Part shown: in pieces, positions 22,213-31,589 of the stretch
How the letters are laid out: each line of letters opens with the position of its first letter
Numbering within the stretch: position 1 is the first letter of the stretch
Source of the DNA: Phosphoribacter sp037046615
GTDB lineage: Bacteria > Actinomycetota > Actinomycetes > Actinomycetales > Dermatophilaceae
NCBI GenBank assembly: GCA_037046615.1
Contig: JBAOHD010000014.1
Span: forward strand, 124,001-188,000
Length of the DNA: 64,000 bases
Reading direction: 5' to 3'
Translations under genes and position numbers: made by a program
The notes under the pieces: generated by a model
What the model was told of the DNA's origin: nothing
The model's database searches: none
What the model saw: the letters and a program-made list of their open reading frames with translations, nothing else

Positions 22213-23176
22213 TCAGAGGGCAGCGACGATGTCGTCCGCTGCCGCGTAGGGGTCGATCCGACCGGCCACGACTTCCTCGGCGTGGTCGAAGCAAAGCGTG
22301 AGTATGCCGCAGATCGCCGATCCGCGCTCGCAGCGCCGCCACCGCGATCGCCTCGATCTCGTCGGCCGCCCGGCGCAATCTGCGCCGCTGGAGGGCGCCG
22401 GTCTTCTCGAGCCAGGCGACGTGCTTGTCGATGCCTTCCATGACCTCCTCGACACCCTCTCCGCGGGCCGCGACGGTCTTGATGACCGGCGGGCCGCCAG
22501 AGGCCGGGCTCGGTGCGGTCGCCGAGAGAAATCATGTGTCGCAGATCGCGCACCGTCGCGTCGGCGCCGTCGCGGTCGGCCTTGTTGACGACGAAGACGT
22601 CACCGATCTCGAGGATGCCGGCCTTGGCCGCCTGGATGCCGTCGCCCATCCCGGGGGCGAGGAGCACGATCGTCGTGTCTGCGAGCCCCGCGATCTCGAC
22701 CTCCGACTGACCGACTCCCACCGTCTCGACGAGCACGACGTCACAGCCGGCCGCATCGAGCACCCGGATCGCCTGGGGGGTCGTCCACGACAGGCCGCCG
22801 AGGTGTCCCCGCGAGGCCATCGACCGGATGTAGACCTCGGGGTCCAGGGCGTGATCCTGCATCCGGACCCGGTCGCCGAGCAGGGCGCCGCCACTGAGAC
22901 GGGCGACGACGGGTCGACCGCGAGGATGCCCACCCGCTTGCCGAGGGCCCGGAAGGCGCCGACGAGCGCATTCGTCGAGGTCGACTTGCCGACTCCCGGC
23001 GAGCCGGTAAGCCCGATGACGTGCGCCCGGCCGGTGTGGGGCGCCAGCGCGGCCATGACCTCACGGAGCGCCGGGTGGGCGTCCTCGACGAGCGAGATCA
23101 GCCGCGCGACGGCGCGCGGTTTGCCCTCTCGGGCGGCGACAACGAGAGCTGGGACGTCGACCGGGCGGGGCGGCAT
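22213..23176 (-). CDS. meaB: MeaB G-protein chaperone of B12 mutases (frame breaks)
   Basis: GTPase of the MeaB/ArgK family that protects and reloads adenosylcobalamin mutases. P-loop in IGLTGSPGVGKSTSTNALVG, AVDPSSP..., Switch III-like region near VRMQDHALDPEVYIRSMASRG, DVVLVETVGVGQSEVE, and base recognition in VFVVNKADRDGAD. I chose the start MPPRPVDVPALV at 23176 because GGAAGG precedes it at good spacing; an in-frame ATG at 23230 lacks this. Breaks near 22893 (two extra bases, repaired to SPFSGGALLGDRVRM), 22500 and 22320. It serves IcmA and MeaA. Confidence 0.9.
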
Positions 23177-23288
23177 ACCCGTCCTTCCGTGAAGCGTTCG
23201 ATCAGTTCTGGTGGCAATCTCAAGCGGCATAGCAGCGTCCTGACGGGCGGGCCGAAGGGCTCGCGCGTCAGGACGCCAGCGTATGCCG

Positions 23289-24492
<1,204 letters not shown>

Positions 24493-24635
24493 AGGACAGC
24501 CTCCAGTAGCGACGATGCGGACGGATTCGAGCGTCCCTCCCACTGTATGGCGGTGCGCCTCGTCCCCGCATGTGTCCCTGCGCTCATCTGCGGGTCCGCT
24601 GCCGGCAACACGACCCATCCGGTATGCCGTGCGCT

Positions 24636-24641
24636 TAGGCT
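24636..24641 (+). promoter_or_regulatory. -10 element of the epimerase gene
   Basis: TAGGCT lies 7 bases before the ATG at 24649; no ribosome site is present. This is the same hexamer and spacing as before the deaminase gene at 12225. Confidence 0.6.
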
Positions 24642-24648
24642 CGCGGGT

Positions 24649-25129
24649 ATGGATGCTGCCGCTACCCCTCCCACCGGACCGCTCGGATCTGTCGTGGACC
24701 TGTTCACGATGATCGACCACGTCGGCATCGCCGTGCGCCGACCTCGACGCCGCCATCGCGTTCTACCGCGACACCTACGGCATGACGTGCCTGCACGAGG
24801 AGGTCAACGAGGAGCAGGGCGTGCGCGAGGCAATGATGGCCGTCGGAGACTCCGGTTCGTGCATCCAGTTGCTCGCGCCGCTGCACGCCGACACGACGAT
24901 CGGACGCTTCCTGGCCAAGTCCGGTCCCGGCATCCAGCAGATGGCATACCGGGTCGTCGACATCGACGCCGTCTGCGCAACCCTTCGCGAACGCGGCGTC
25001 CGGCTGCTCTACGACACCCCCAAGCGCGGCACGAGCAACAGCCGCGTCAACTTCATCCATCCCAAGGATGCCGGCGGGGTCCTCGTCGAGATCGTCGCAC
25101 CAGCCGCTGGCGGCGCGACCCACCACTGA
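24649..25129 (+). CDS. mce: Methylmalonyl/ethylmalonyl-CoA epimerase
   Basis: Glyoxalase-fold epimerase (about 160 aa) interconverting the 2R and 2S forms of methylmalonyl- or ethylmalonyl-CoA, linking Ccr products to the mutases. Reads FTMIDHVGIAV, then after one extra C near 24738 ADLDAAIAFYRDTYGMTC, HEEVNEEQGVREAMM, IQLLAPLHADTTIGRFL, GIQQMAYRVVDIDAV and FIHPKDAGGVLVEIV. The metal ligands are His in DHVGIAV, Gln/Glu in the middle strand and Glu in LVEIV. It has a leaderless-type promoter and diverges from thl. Confidence 0.92.
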
Positions 25130-25367
25130 GGCGTCGCGCGGATTCGCTTCGTGCTAACTCGTTGTCCACCGCGGGTTTACGTTCGCGTCACCGTGTCTTG
25201 AGGCGTTGTGACACCGGGTGGGCAAGGTCACGGGCGCGCGCCGTGGCTGAGACTTAAACCCGACAGTAACGTCAAGATTGAGCCCCGTTCCCCGTGACGA
25301 CTCATCGCCCCGCACCGAGTCGTCGTCACGCCCGGACCAGGGGCACTGTCGCAGAAAGGACGTCCAC
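25130..25367 (+). promoter_or_regulatory. Intergenic leader and promoter region of ccr
   Basis: 238 bp without a gene. It must hold the ccr promoter; AGAAAGGA at 25353-25360 is the ribosome site. I see a loose dyad (GTGAC at 25207, GGTCAC near 25226) that could be an operator, but nothing decisive. Confidence 0.4.
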
Positions 25368-26724
25368 ATGACCAAGCAGCTATACGACATCGGTGAGATG
25401 CCTCCCCTCGGAGAGGTCCCCGAGCAGATGCACGCCTGGCTGATCCGCCCCGAGCGGTTCGGCCCGCCGATGCAGGCCTTCCAGAAGGAAGTCGTCGACG
25501 TCCCCGACATCGCCGACGACGAGGTCCTCGTCTACGTGATGGCGGCCGGGATCAACTACAACAACGTCTGGGCCGGCCTGGGCATCCCGGTCGATGTCAT
25601 CGGCGCCCGCAACAAGGCCCACGCCCGCGGCGACTACGGCGGCGACCCGTCTCCCTTCCACATCGGCGGCAGCGACGCCTCCGGGATCGTCTACAAGGTC
25701 GGCAAGGACGTCACCAACGTCAAGGTCGGCGACGAGGTCGTCATGCACTGCGGCCAGTGGTCACGCATCCTGCCCGTGGGTGGAGGCGGGCAAGGACCCG
25801 ATGTACTCCCCGACCTTCCGGATCTGGGGCTATGAGACCAACTGGGGCAGCTTCGCTCAGTTCACCAAGGTCCAAGCCCAGCAGTGCATGCCCAAGCCCA
25901 AGCACCTGACTTGGGAGGAAGCCTCCGCCTACACCCTCGTCGCAGCGACCGCGTGGCGCATGCTGCACGGCTGGGGCGAGAACGCCGTGAAGAAGGGCGA
26001 TGTCGTGCTCATCTGGGGCGGTGCGGGCGGATTGGGCTCGATGGCCATCCAGATCGTCAAGGCTGCAGGCGGCGTGCCGATCGCCGTCGTCTCGGGTGAA
26101 GACAAGTTCGACTACTGCATGAAGCTCGGCGCCAAGGGCTGCATCAACCGCAACGACTTCGACCACTGGGGGATGCTCCCCCACTGGAAGGACGACGAGG
26201 CCTACGGCGCCTGGCTCAAGGGGGCTCGCAAGTTCGGGTCGGCCATCTGGGACGTCCTCGGCGAGCGCGGCGCTCCGAACATCGTTTTCGAGCACCCCGG
26301 CGAGAGCACCATTCCGACCTCGATCTTCGTCTGCGACACCGGCGGCATGGTCGTGGTCTGCGCGGGCACGACCGGCTTCAACGCGACGGTCGACCTGCGC
26401 TACCTCTGGATGCGCCAGAAGCGCCTGCAGGGGTCGCACTTCGCCAACGACGTGCAGTCCAACCAGATGAACGACCTGGCTCTCGTCGGCCGACTCGACC
26501 CGTGCCTGTCTCGGGCGTTCACCTACGACGAGATCCCGCTCGCTCACGACCTCATGCACCGCAACAAGCACCCCCACGGCAACATGGCCGTGCTCGTGGG
26601 AGCCACCGACTTCGGCCAGGGCGCCTCCGCTCCGGCGCCGATCGACCTCCCGCACCCGGAGCTCCCCGAGGGAGACGTCCACACGACTCCGCGGGTCGAC
26701 CCGCCGTCGTTCATTCCCAACTGA
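25368..26724 (+). CDS. ccr: Crotonyl-CoA carboxylase/reductase
   Basis: NADPH-dependent reductive carboxylation of crotonyl-CoA to ethylmalonyl-CoA, the defining step of the ethylmalonyl-CoA pathway (zinc-independent MDR family). Start MTKQLYDIGEMPPLGEVPE with AGAAAGGA before it. Features: AAGINYNNVWAGLGIPVDV, GSDASGIVYKVGKDV, MYSPTFRIWGYETNWGSFAQ, cofactor fold VLIWGGAGGLGSMAIQIVKA, CO2-pocket region GCINRNDFDHWGM, and FEHPGESTIPTSIFVC. One break near 25783 (one extra G). Followed by a terminator. It matches the Ccr family over its whole length, about 451 aa. Confidence 0.95.
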
Positions 26725-26742
26725 TCCGTCGGCAGCACGCGC

Positions 26743-26777
26743 GGGGGGAGTTCCACCGTCACGGTGGGGCTCCCCCC
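26743..26777 (+). terminator. Terminator after ccr
   Basis: Hairpin with an 8-bp outer stem (GGGGGGAG at 26743-26750 with CTCCCCCC at 26770-26777) and an inner CCACC/GGTGG stem, 18 bp after the ccr stop. Confidence 0.75.
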
Positions 26778-26804
26778 GTATGCTGCGCGCGGAGGTGAGT
26801 GCTC

Positions 26805-27977
26805 ATGGCCCCATCCGTGTGGGAGCGCTGGACCGAGTTCCGGCGGCGTCAACGTGCGCTCGTCGGCGATCACCTCGACACGCCGCCGGAGCCGCAGCTC
26901 GCGTCCCCGCCAGAGCCAACCGTGGACCTCCACCCGCGCCTCGCGCCCCTGACCCCATTTCGGATCGGGCTGGCTGGCGGCCTCGGTCTGCTCGCGGCAT
27001 ACGCGGTCTGGCAGGCGCTCGGCGCCCTTGACACGGTCATCACGCTCGTCGTCGTCTCCGCCTTCCTCACCCTTGCGCTCAACCCGGTCGTCGAGCGTTT
27101 CCTGCGCGCGGGCCTGAGCCGAGCCGGAGCGGTGACGGTCGTGTTCATCCTCGTCGTCATCGTCTTCACCCTGCTCGGTCTGCTCGTCGTCCCGCCGGTC
27201 GTCGCCCAGAGCAGCGAGTTGGCCGAGACCTCACCGACGATCCTGCGCGACCTCATGAACCAACCGTGGCTGCGCGATGTCGACGCGACCTACCACGTGC
27301 TCGACAGGGCCGCTCAGGAGATCAACAAGCGCCTCGCCGACGGCGCCTTCATGTCGCAGGTCTTCGGCGGGGTGCTCGGCGCGGGGATGGCTCTGCTGTC
27401 GGGGTTGTTGTCGGTGTTCACCGTGCTCGTGCTCACGCTCTACTTCCTCGCCTCGCTGCCGACGATCAAAGCCGCCGCCTACGCGATGGTGCCCGCCAGC
27501 CGCCGCCCCCGCGTGGTGGTCCTCAGCGAGGAGATCATGCGCCGCGTCGGGTCCTATGCGATCGGCCAACTGGCCGTCGCGACGACGAACGCGTGCTGCT
27601 CCTACGTCATGATGAAGATCGTCGGCATCCCGTATGCCGCGGTCCTCGCCGTGCTCGTCGGCATCCTCGGGCTCATCCCGATGATCGGCGCGACCCTCGG
27701 CGCGATCCTCGTGGCCGTCGTCGCCCTCTTCGGTGACCCGACGAAGGCGGTCATCGCCCTCGTCTACTTCCTCATCTACCAGCAGATCGAAAACTACGTC
27801 ATCTCACCCAAGATCATGCAGCGCACCGTCAGCGTGCCAGGAGCGGTGACGATCGTCGCAGCCATGATCGGCGGAGCCCTCCTCGGCGTGCTCGGGGCGC
27901 TCCTGGCGATCCCCATCGCCGCCGGCCTGCTCCTGCTCTACGAAGAGGTCCTCGTCCCCCGGCAGGCCCAGCGCTGA
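26805..27977 (+). CDS. AI-2E family transporter-like membrane protein
   Basis: Polytopic membrane protein of the UPF0118/AI-2E transporter family (about 390 aa; substrate unknown, members include exporters and Na+/H+ antiporters). A soluble N terminus of about 50 residues is followed by TM pairs (FRIGLAGGLGLLAAYAVW, ITLVVVSAFLTLALNPVV), a long amphipathic region and the conserved end YFLIYQQIENYVISPKIMQ. GGAGGTGAG at 26790-26798 sets the ATG at 26805 as start; the GTG at 26799 is less likely. The frame is intact and it appears monocistronic. Confidence 0.87.
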   Translation: MAPSVWERWTEFRRRQRALVGDHLDTPPEPQLASPPEPTVDLHPRLAPLTPFRIGLAGGLGLLAAYAVWQALGALDTVITLVVVSAFLTLALNPVVERFLRAGLSRAGAVTVVFILVVIVFTLLGLLVVPPVVAQSSELAETSPTILRDLMNQPWLRDVDATYHVLDRAAQEINKRLADGAFMSQVFGGVLGAGMALLSGLLSVFTVLVLTLYFLASLPTIKAAAYAMVPASRRPRVVVLSEEIMRRVGSYAIGQLAVATTNACCSYVMMKIVGIPYAAVLAVLVGILGLIPMIGATLGAILVAVVALFGDPTKAVIALVYFLIYQQIENYVISPKIMQRTVSVPGAVTIVAAMIGGALLGVLGALLAIPIAAGLLLLYEEVLVPRQAQR

Positions 27978-28051
27978 GCGCCCCCGACTTTCAGGGCGTC
28001 CTCGGGGTCGTCCCCGATGCGCTGACACCCTCAGGCAGGGAGACTGGTCCC

Positions 28052-28615
28052 GTGACCGACACCTCTCCCCAGGACGCCCCATTCAACGCGCCGCAGGATT
28101 CCCCCTGGTCGCCTGCCCCCTCTGGGCCTGCCCCTACGCCTGCGGCCCCGACGCCCGCGAGAATGCCGCGCCCGACCGGGCAGGCTCGCTGGGGCATCCT
28201 TTCGACGGTCCGCAAGCAGGAACCCTGGGTGGCCACCCACCGAGAAGTGGTCAACCTGTGCTTCGGCGAGGCCAAAATCGACCTCCGCGCGGCGACCCTG
28301 TCGTCACCGGAGACGACGATCGTCGTGCAGGGGTTGTTCTGCGACGCCAAGGTCATCGTTCCTGACACCTGGCGGCTGGAATGTGAGGGCACCGCGATCC
28401 TCGGAGAGTTCCGTCAGAAGTCGACCGAGGGCTGCGCGCCGATGGACCCGGCGGCGCCGCTGGTGCGGGTCATCGGCGGTGTGCTCATGGGTGAGTGCAC
28501 GGTTTATCGCACGTCGGCCCCGATCGGCGAGGGCCCGTTCTCGGTCGACGGCATCGCCGGTTGGAAGGCCCGGCGCCAGCGCAAACGTGCGGCGCCACCG
28601 TCGACACAGGGGTGA
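28052..28615 (+). CDS. LiaF-like cell-wall stress response domain protein
   Basis: 187-aa protein with a Pro/Ala-rich N terminus (about 45 residues) and a C-terminal beta-rich domain resembling the LiaF/DUF1707-associated C-terminal domain: VNLCFGEAKIDLRAATLSS, TTIVVQGLFCDAKVIVPDTW and LECEGTAILGEF. No transmembrane helix is visible, so it is probably soluble. GTG start at 28052. The following signalling gene starts 35 bp later and could be co-transcribed. Function assigned only by domain similarity. Confidence 0.68.
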   Translation: MTDTSPQDAPFNAPQDSPWSPAPSGPAPTPAAPTPARMPRPTGQARWGILSTVRKQEPWVATHREVVNLCFGEAKIDLRAATLSSPETTIVVQGLFCDAKVIVPDTWRLECEGTAILGEFRQKSTEGCAPMDPAAPLVRVIGGVLMGECTVYRTSAPIGEGPFSVDGIAGWKARRQRKRAAPPSTQG

Positions 28616-28650
28616 TCGCAGCAGCCCCAGCGGGCTGCAAGGATAGGCGC

Positions 28651-30516
28651 ATGACCGACGTCGAACTCGCCGAGATCCGGGATTTCCTGCGCAGCGAGGT
28701 GCCCTTCAACGATCTGCCGACGAGCGCGGTCGATACTCTGCCGGGGAAGCTGAAGGTCCAGTATTTCCGTCGTCGTTCGACGATCTTGCGGGCCGGCGCC
28801 GACAACGACTCGCTGTTTATCCTCCGCTCGGGCGCGGTTGACCTGACCGATTCGGCGGGCGAGTTCATGGACCGTGTCGAGATCGGCGGCAACTTCGGTT
28901 CCCATAGCCTCCTGAGCGGCCAGCCGTCGGGTTACACGGCGACGGCTCTTGAGGACACCTTGGTCCTGATCATGCCAGGACCGGTGTTCCACGAGCTCAC
29001 CGCAGCACACCCAACCTTCGCCGAGTTCTTCGACCTGCAGCGCGCGAGCCGGATGCGCGGCGCGGTCGCCACCCTCCACATGAGCGCCATGGGCGGGGCC
29101 ATCCTCAAGACGAGGGTCAGCTCGATCCTGTCTCGCCCGGCCGTCACCGCGCCGCCCACCGCGACGATCCGCGAGGCGGCGTCGATCATGACCGACTCGA
29201 AGGTCTCGTCCCTGCTCATCGTCGAGGACCGCGACGTCGTCGGCATTGTCACCGACCGCGACCTGCGCAGCCGGGCCCTCGCCGTCGGCATGGACCCGGG
29301 CCACCCGGTCAAGAGCATCATGACGAAGAACCCCGTGACCGCCTCCGCTGACGCCCTGGCGTTCGAAGTGCTCATGGAGATGCTCGCGCGCAACATCCAC
29401 CACCTGCCCGTGGTGCGCGACGGCGAGCCGGCGGGGGTGGTCACCACGACAGATCTCACACGACTCGAGCAGGCCAACCCCGTGTTCCTCGTCGGTGACA
29501 TCGTCAAGCAAAAGGACGTGGCCGGCGTCGCGGCAGTGACGCAGCGACTGGCCTCCGTCGTCGAGACCCTCGTGAGCCAAGACGCGAGCGCCGACGACAT
29601 CGGACGAGTCGTCACCGCTGTCGGCGATGCCGTGGAGCGTCGCCTCATCGGCCTGGCCGAAGAGAAGCTCGGCCCTCCCCCAGTCCCCTTCTGCTGGGTG
29701 AGCCTCGGCTCACGCGCCCGCCAGGAGCAAGCGCTGGCCGCCGACCAAGACAACGCGATGATCCTCAGCGACGACGCGACACCTGACCACGCGGCATACT
29801 TCGAGGCCCTCGCCGCCGAGGTGACGACCTCCCTCGTGGAATGCGGTTATCCCCTCTGCCCGGGCGACATCATGGCGAGCAACCCGCGCTGGCGTGTGCC
29901 CCTGGCCCAGTGGCGCCGCGAGTTCAGCACGTGGATCACCCAACCCGTGCCCGACGCGATCCTCCGCGCGAGCATCTTCTTCGACATGAGGCCGATCTAT
30001 GGCGAAGTGAAGCTCTTCCGCGACCTTCAGCGCCACGTCCTATCCCTCACCCCGGAGTCCCGCCTCTTCCTCGCGCATCTGGCCAAACGGGCCGGGGAAA
30101 ACGAGCCGCCGATCGGCTTCTTCCGAGGCTTTGTCCTCCAGAAGGCCGGCGACCACAAGGACACGCTCGACATCAAGCGGGGCGGCATCGGGTCGGTCGT
30201 CGAGATGGCGCGGGTGCTCGCGCTGTCAATCGGCTCACGTGAGGTCAACACGCGCGCCCGGATCACGGCCGCCGTCGCCGCCGGTGCGATGAGCGCCGAG
30301 CGCGGCGAAGACCTCATGGACGCCCTCGAGTTCATCGCCTACGTCCGGCTACGCCACCAGGCCGCCAAGGTCCGCACCGGTCAGGAACCCAACAACTTCG
30401 TGTCTCCGGGCGATCTGAGCACCTTCGAACGACGCAACCTCCGAGAGGCGTTCTCCATCGTCCGCTCGGCGCAGACCTCGCTCGCTCAGCGGTATCCGAG
30501 CTCGTACATCTCCTGA
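28651..30516 (+). CDS. cNMP-binding/CBS/DUF294 nucleotidyltransferase-like protein
   Basis: 621-aa signalling protein. Order: cyclic-nucleotide-binding-like domain (about residues 15-125, RRRSTILRAGADNDSLFILRSG), a CBS pair (about 155-275, IVEDRDVVGIVTDRDLRSRA and HLPVVRDGEPAGVVTTTDLT), a DUF294 nucleotidyltransferase domain with GSRARQEQALAADQDNAM (about 350-370), and a DUF294_C helical end. Such proteins are often encoded with a DnaQ-like exonuclease, as here (32 bp downstream), and elsewhere near acetate-uptake and activation genes. It probably modifies or regulates a target protein in response to nucleotides; the target is unknown. Start ATG 28651 has AAGGAT six bases upstream, a possible imperfect -10. 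Confidence 0.88.
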   Translation: MTDVELAEIRDFLRSEVPFNDLPTSAVDTLPGKLKVQYFRRRSTILRAGADNDSLFILRSGAVDLTDSAGEFMDRVEIGGNFGSHSLLSGQPSGYTATALEDTLVLIMPGPVFHELTAAHPTFAEFFDLQRASRMRGAVATLHMSAMGGAILKTRVSSILSRPAVTAPPTATIREAASIMTDSKVSSLLIVEDRDVVGIVTDRDLRSRALAVGMDPGHPVKSIMTKNPVTASADALAFEVLMEMLARNIHHLPVVRDGEPAGVVTTTDLTRLEQANPVFLVGDIVKQKDVAGVAAVTQRLASVVETLVSQDASADDIGRVVTAVGDAVERRLIGLAEEKLGPPPVPFCWVSLGSRARQEQALAADQDNAMILSDDATPDHAAYFEALAAEVTTSLVECGYPLCPGDIMASNPRWRVPLAQWRREFSTWITQPVPDAILRASIFFDMRPIYGEVKLFRDLQRHVLSLTPESRLFLAHLAKRAGENEPPIGFFRGFVLQKAGDHKDTLDIKRGGIGSVVEMARVLALSIGSREVNTRARITAAVAAGAMSAERGEDLMDALEFIAYVRLRHQAAKVRTGQEPNNFVSPGDLSTFERRNLREAFSIVRSAQTSLAQRYPSSYIS

Positions 30517-30548
30517 CAATCGCTGCCGACAACTGGGAGACTCCCCTC

Positions 30549-31232
30549 GTGTTCTTCGGCCGGAAGACCCCCGATGCCGCCCGTCAGAAGGCGCTGCGAT
30601 CGGTGGCTCCCTCACCGCTGCGGGACTATCTTGAGGCCCCGCTGCCCGATGCGAACACGCCCATCCAGGACCTGCGTCTGCTCGCGGTCGACATCGAGAC
30701 GACCGGCCTGCACCCCCGCAACGACCACGTGCTTTCGGTCGGATTCGTGCCCGTCGACGGCCTGACGATCGACCTGTCCGGTGCTCGCCGCTACGTCATC
30801 AACGCCGGAGTCGACGTCGGTCAGAGCGCGACGATCCACGGCCTCACCGACGACCAGATCGCGTCGGGGCGACGACTCGATGACGTCGTCCCCGAGATCC
30901 TCGATGCCCTCCGTGGCCGCGTCCTGCTCGCCCACTACACCGACATCGAAGAACGCTTCCTCTCGGCCGCGTGCGAGCGTCTTTACGGCTCGCGTATGCC
31001 GGTCGCCCGCGTCGACACCCTCGAACTCCACCGCCGGCTCATCGTCGGCTGGGGCGAGTCACCGATGCGGTTGTCGTTGCGGTTGTGGTCGGCGCGCGGA
31101 CGTTACGGCTTGCCGGTCTACAAGGCTCACGAAGCGCTCGTCGACGCCCTCGCGTGCGCCGAGCTCTACCTGGCCCAGGTCGCCGAACTCGCCGAGCACG
31201 GACCGGTGACGTTCAAGCGCGTCCAGTCATAG
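30549..31232 (+). CDS. DnaQ-like 3'-5' exonuclease
   Basis: DEDDh exonuclease of 227 aa. ExoI LLAVDIETTGLHPRN, ExoII LLAHYTDIEERFLSAA and ExoIII YKAHEALVDALACAELYL carry the acidic residues and His. The N-terminal 45 residues (RSVAPSPLRDYLEAPLPD) are typical of the form paired with DUF294/CBS proteins, and not of polymerase III epsilon. GTG start at 30549. Co-transcribed with the preceding gene; the function of the pair is not established. Confidence 0.88.
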   Translation: MFFGRKTPDAARQKALRSVAPSPLRDYLEAPLPDANTPIQDLRLLAVDIETTGLHPRNDHVLSVGFVPVDGLTIDLSGARRYVINAGVDVGQSATIHGLTDDQIASGRRLDDVVPEILDALRGRVLLAHYTDIEERFLSAACERLYGSRMPVARVDTLELHRRLIVGWGESPMRLSLRLWSARGRYGLPVYKAHEALVDALACAELYLAQVAELAEHGPVTFKRVQS

Positions 31233-31246
31233 GACCGAAACCAGGC

Positions 31247-31546
31247 TCACCGGTAGGAGCCCAGGGGCGGGCGCCGATCGCGGTGCGACCAGCACCCCGA
31301 GTGCCAGTGCCGACGACTGTCGACCCCGCCGACCCCGTCCGCCGGCCACACGACGACATGCGCGACTCCCGCGGCGACCTCGAGCTGGCATCCCGGACAC
31401 CGGTATGACCGGTCCGATCCGGCGCCGGTGAGGCGACGGACGAACCACTCCCCACCGGCATACGGCACCCGCTGCGGCATCCCGCCGGTGACGCGCGCCA
31501 GATCCAGCGGCGCGCCGTCATCGCGGCGGCGATTGGCTCGGGGCAT
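31247..31546 (-). CDS. Conserved actinobacterial small zinc-site protein
   Basis: 99-aa basic protein starting MPRANRRRDDGAPLDLARV, with GEWFVRRLTGAGSDRSYRCPGC, HVVVWPAD and RRHWHSGCW. The CPGC pair plus the later His/Cys cluster looks like one zinc site. It matches a family common in actinobacteria and often labelled ATP/GTP-binding protein without support; no P-loop is visible. It lies convergent to the exonuclease gene, 14 bp apart, and is read away from the dehydrogenase start region. Confidence 0.75.
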   Translation of the reverse strand: MPRANRRRDDGAPLDLARVTGGMPQRVPYAGGEWFVRRLTGAGSDRSYRCPGCQLEVAAGVAHVVVWPADGVGGVDSRRHWHSGCWSHRDRRPPLGSYR

Positions 31547-31589
31547 GCCCCCAAGTGTCGCAGAGGTCCTGGACGGACCCTCACAGGTC

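Noticed and set aside
24493..24648. Cobalamin riboswitch upstream of the B12-dependent genes
   Set aside because: The intergenic regions before mce, meaA, icmA and ATR are too short or lack a B12-box-like conserved core; leaderless promoters fit better.
25200..25235. GTGAC/GGTCAC dyad upstream of ccr as a regulator site
   Set aside because: Only 5-6 bp match with a long spacer; it could occur by chance in GC-rich DNA, so it is mentioned only as a weak possibility.
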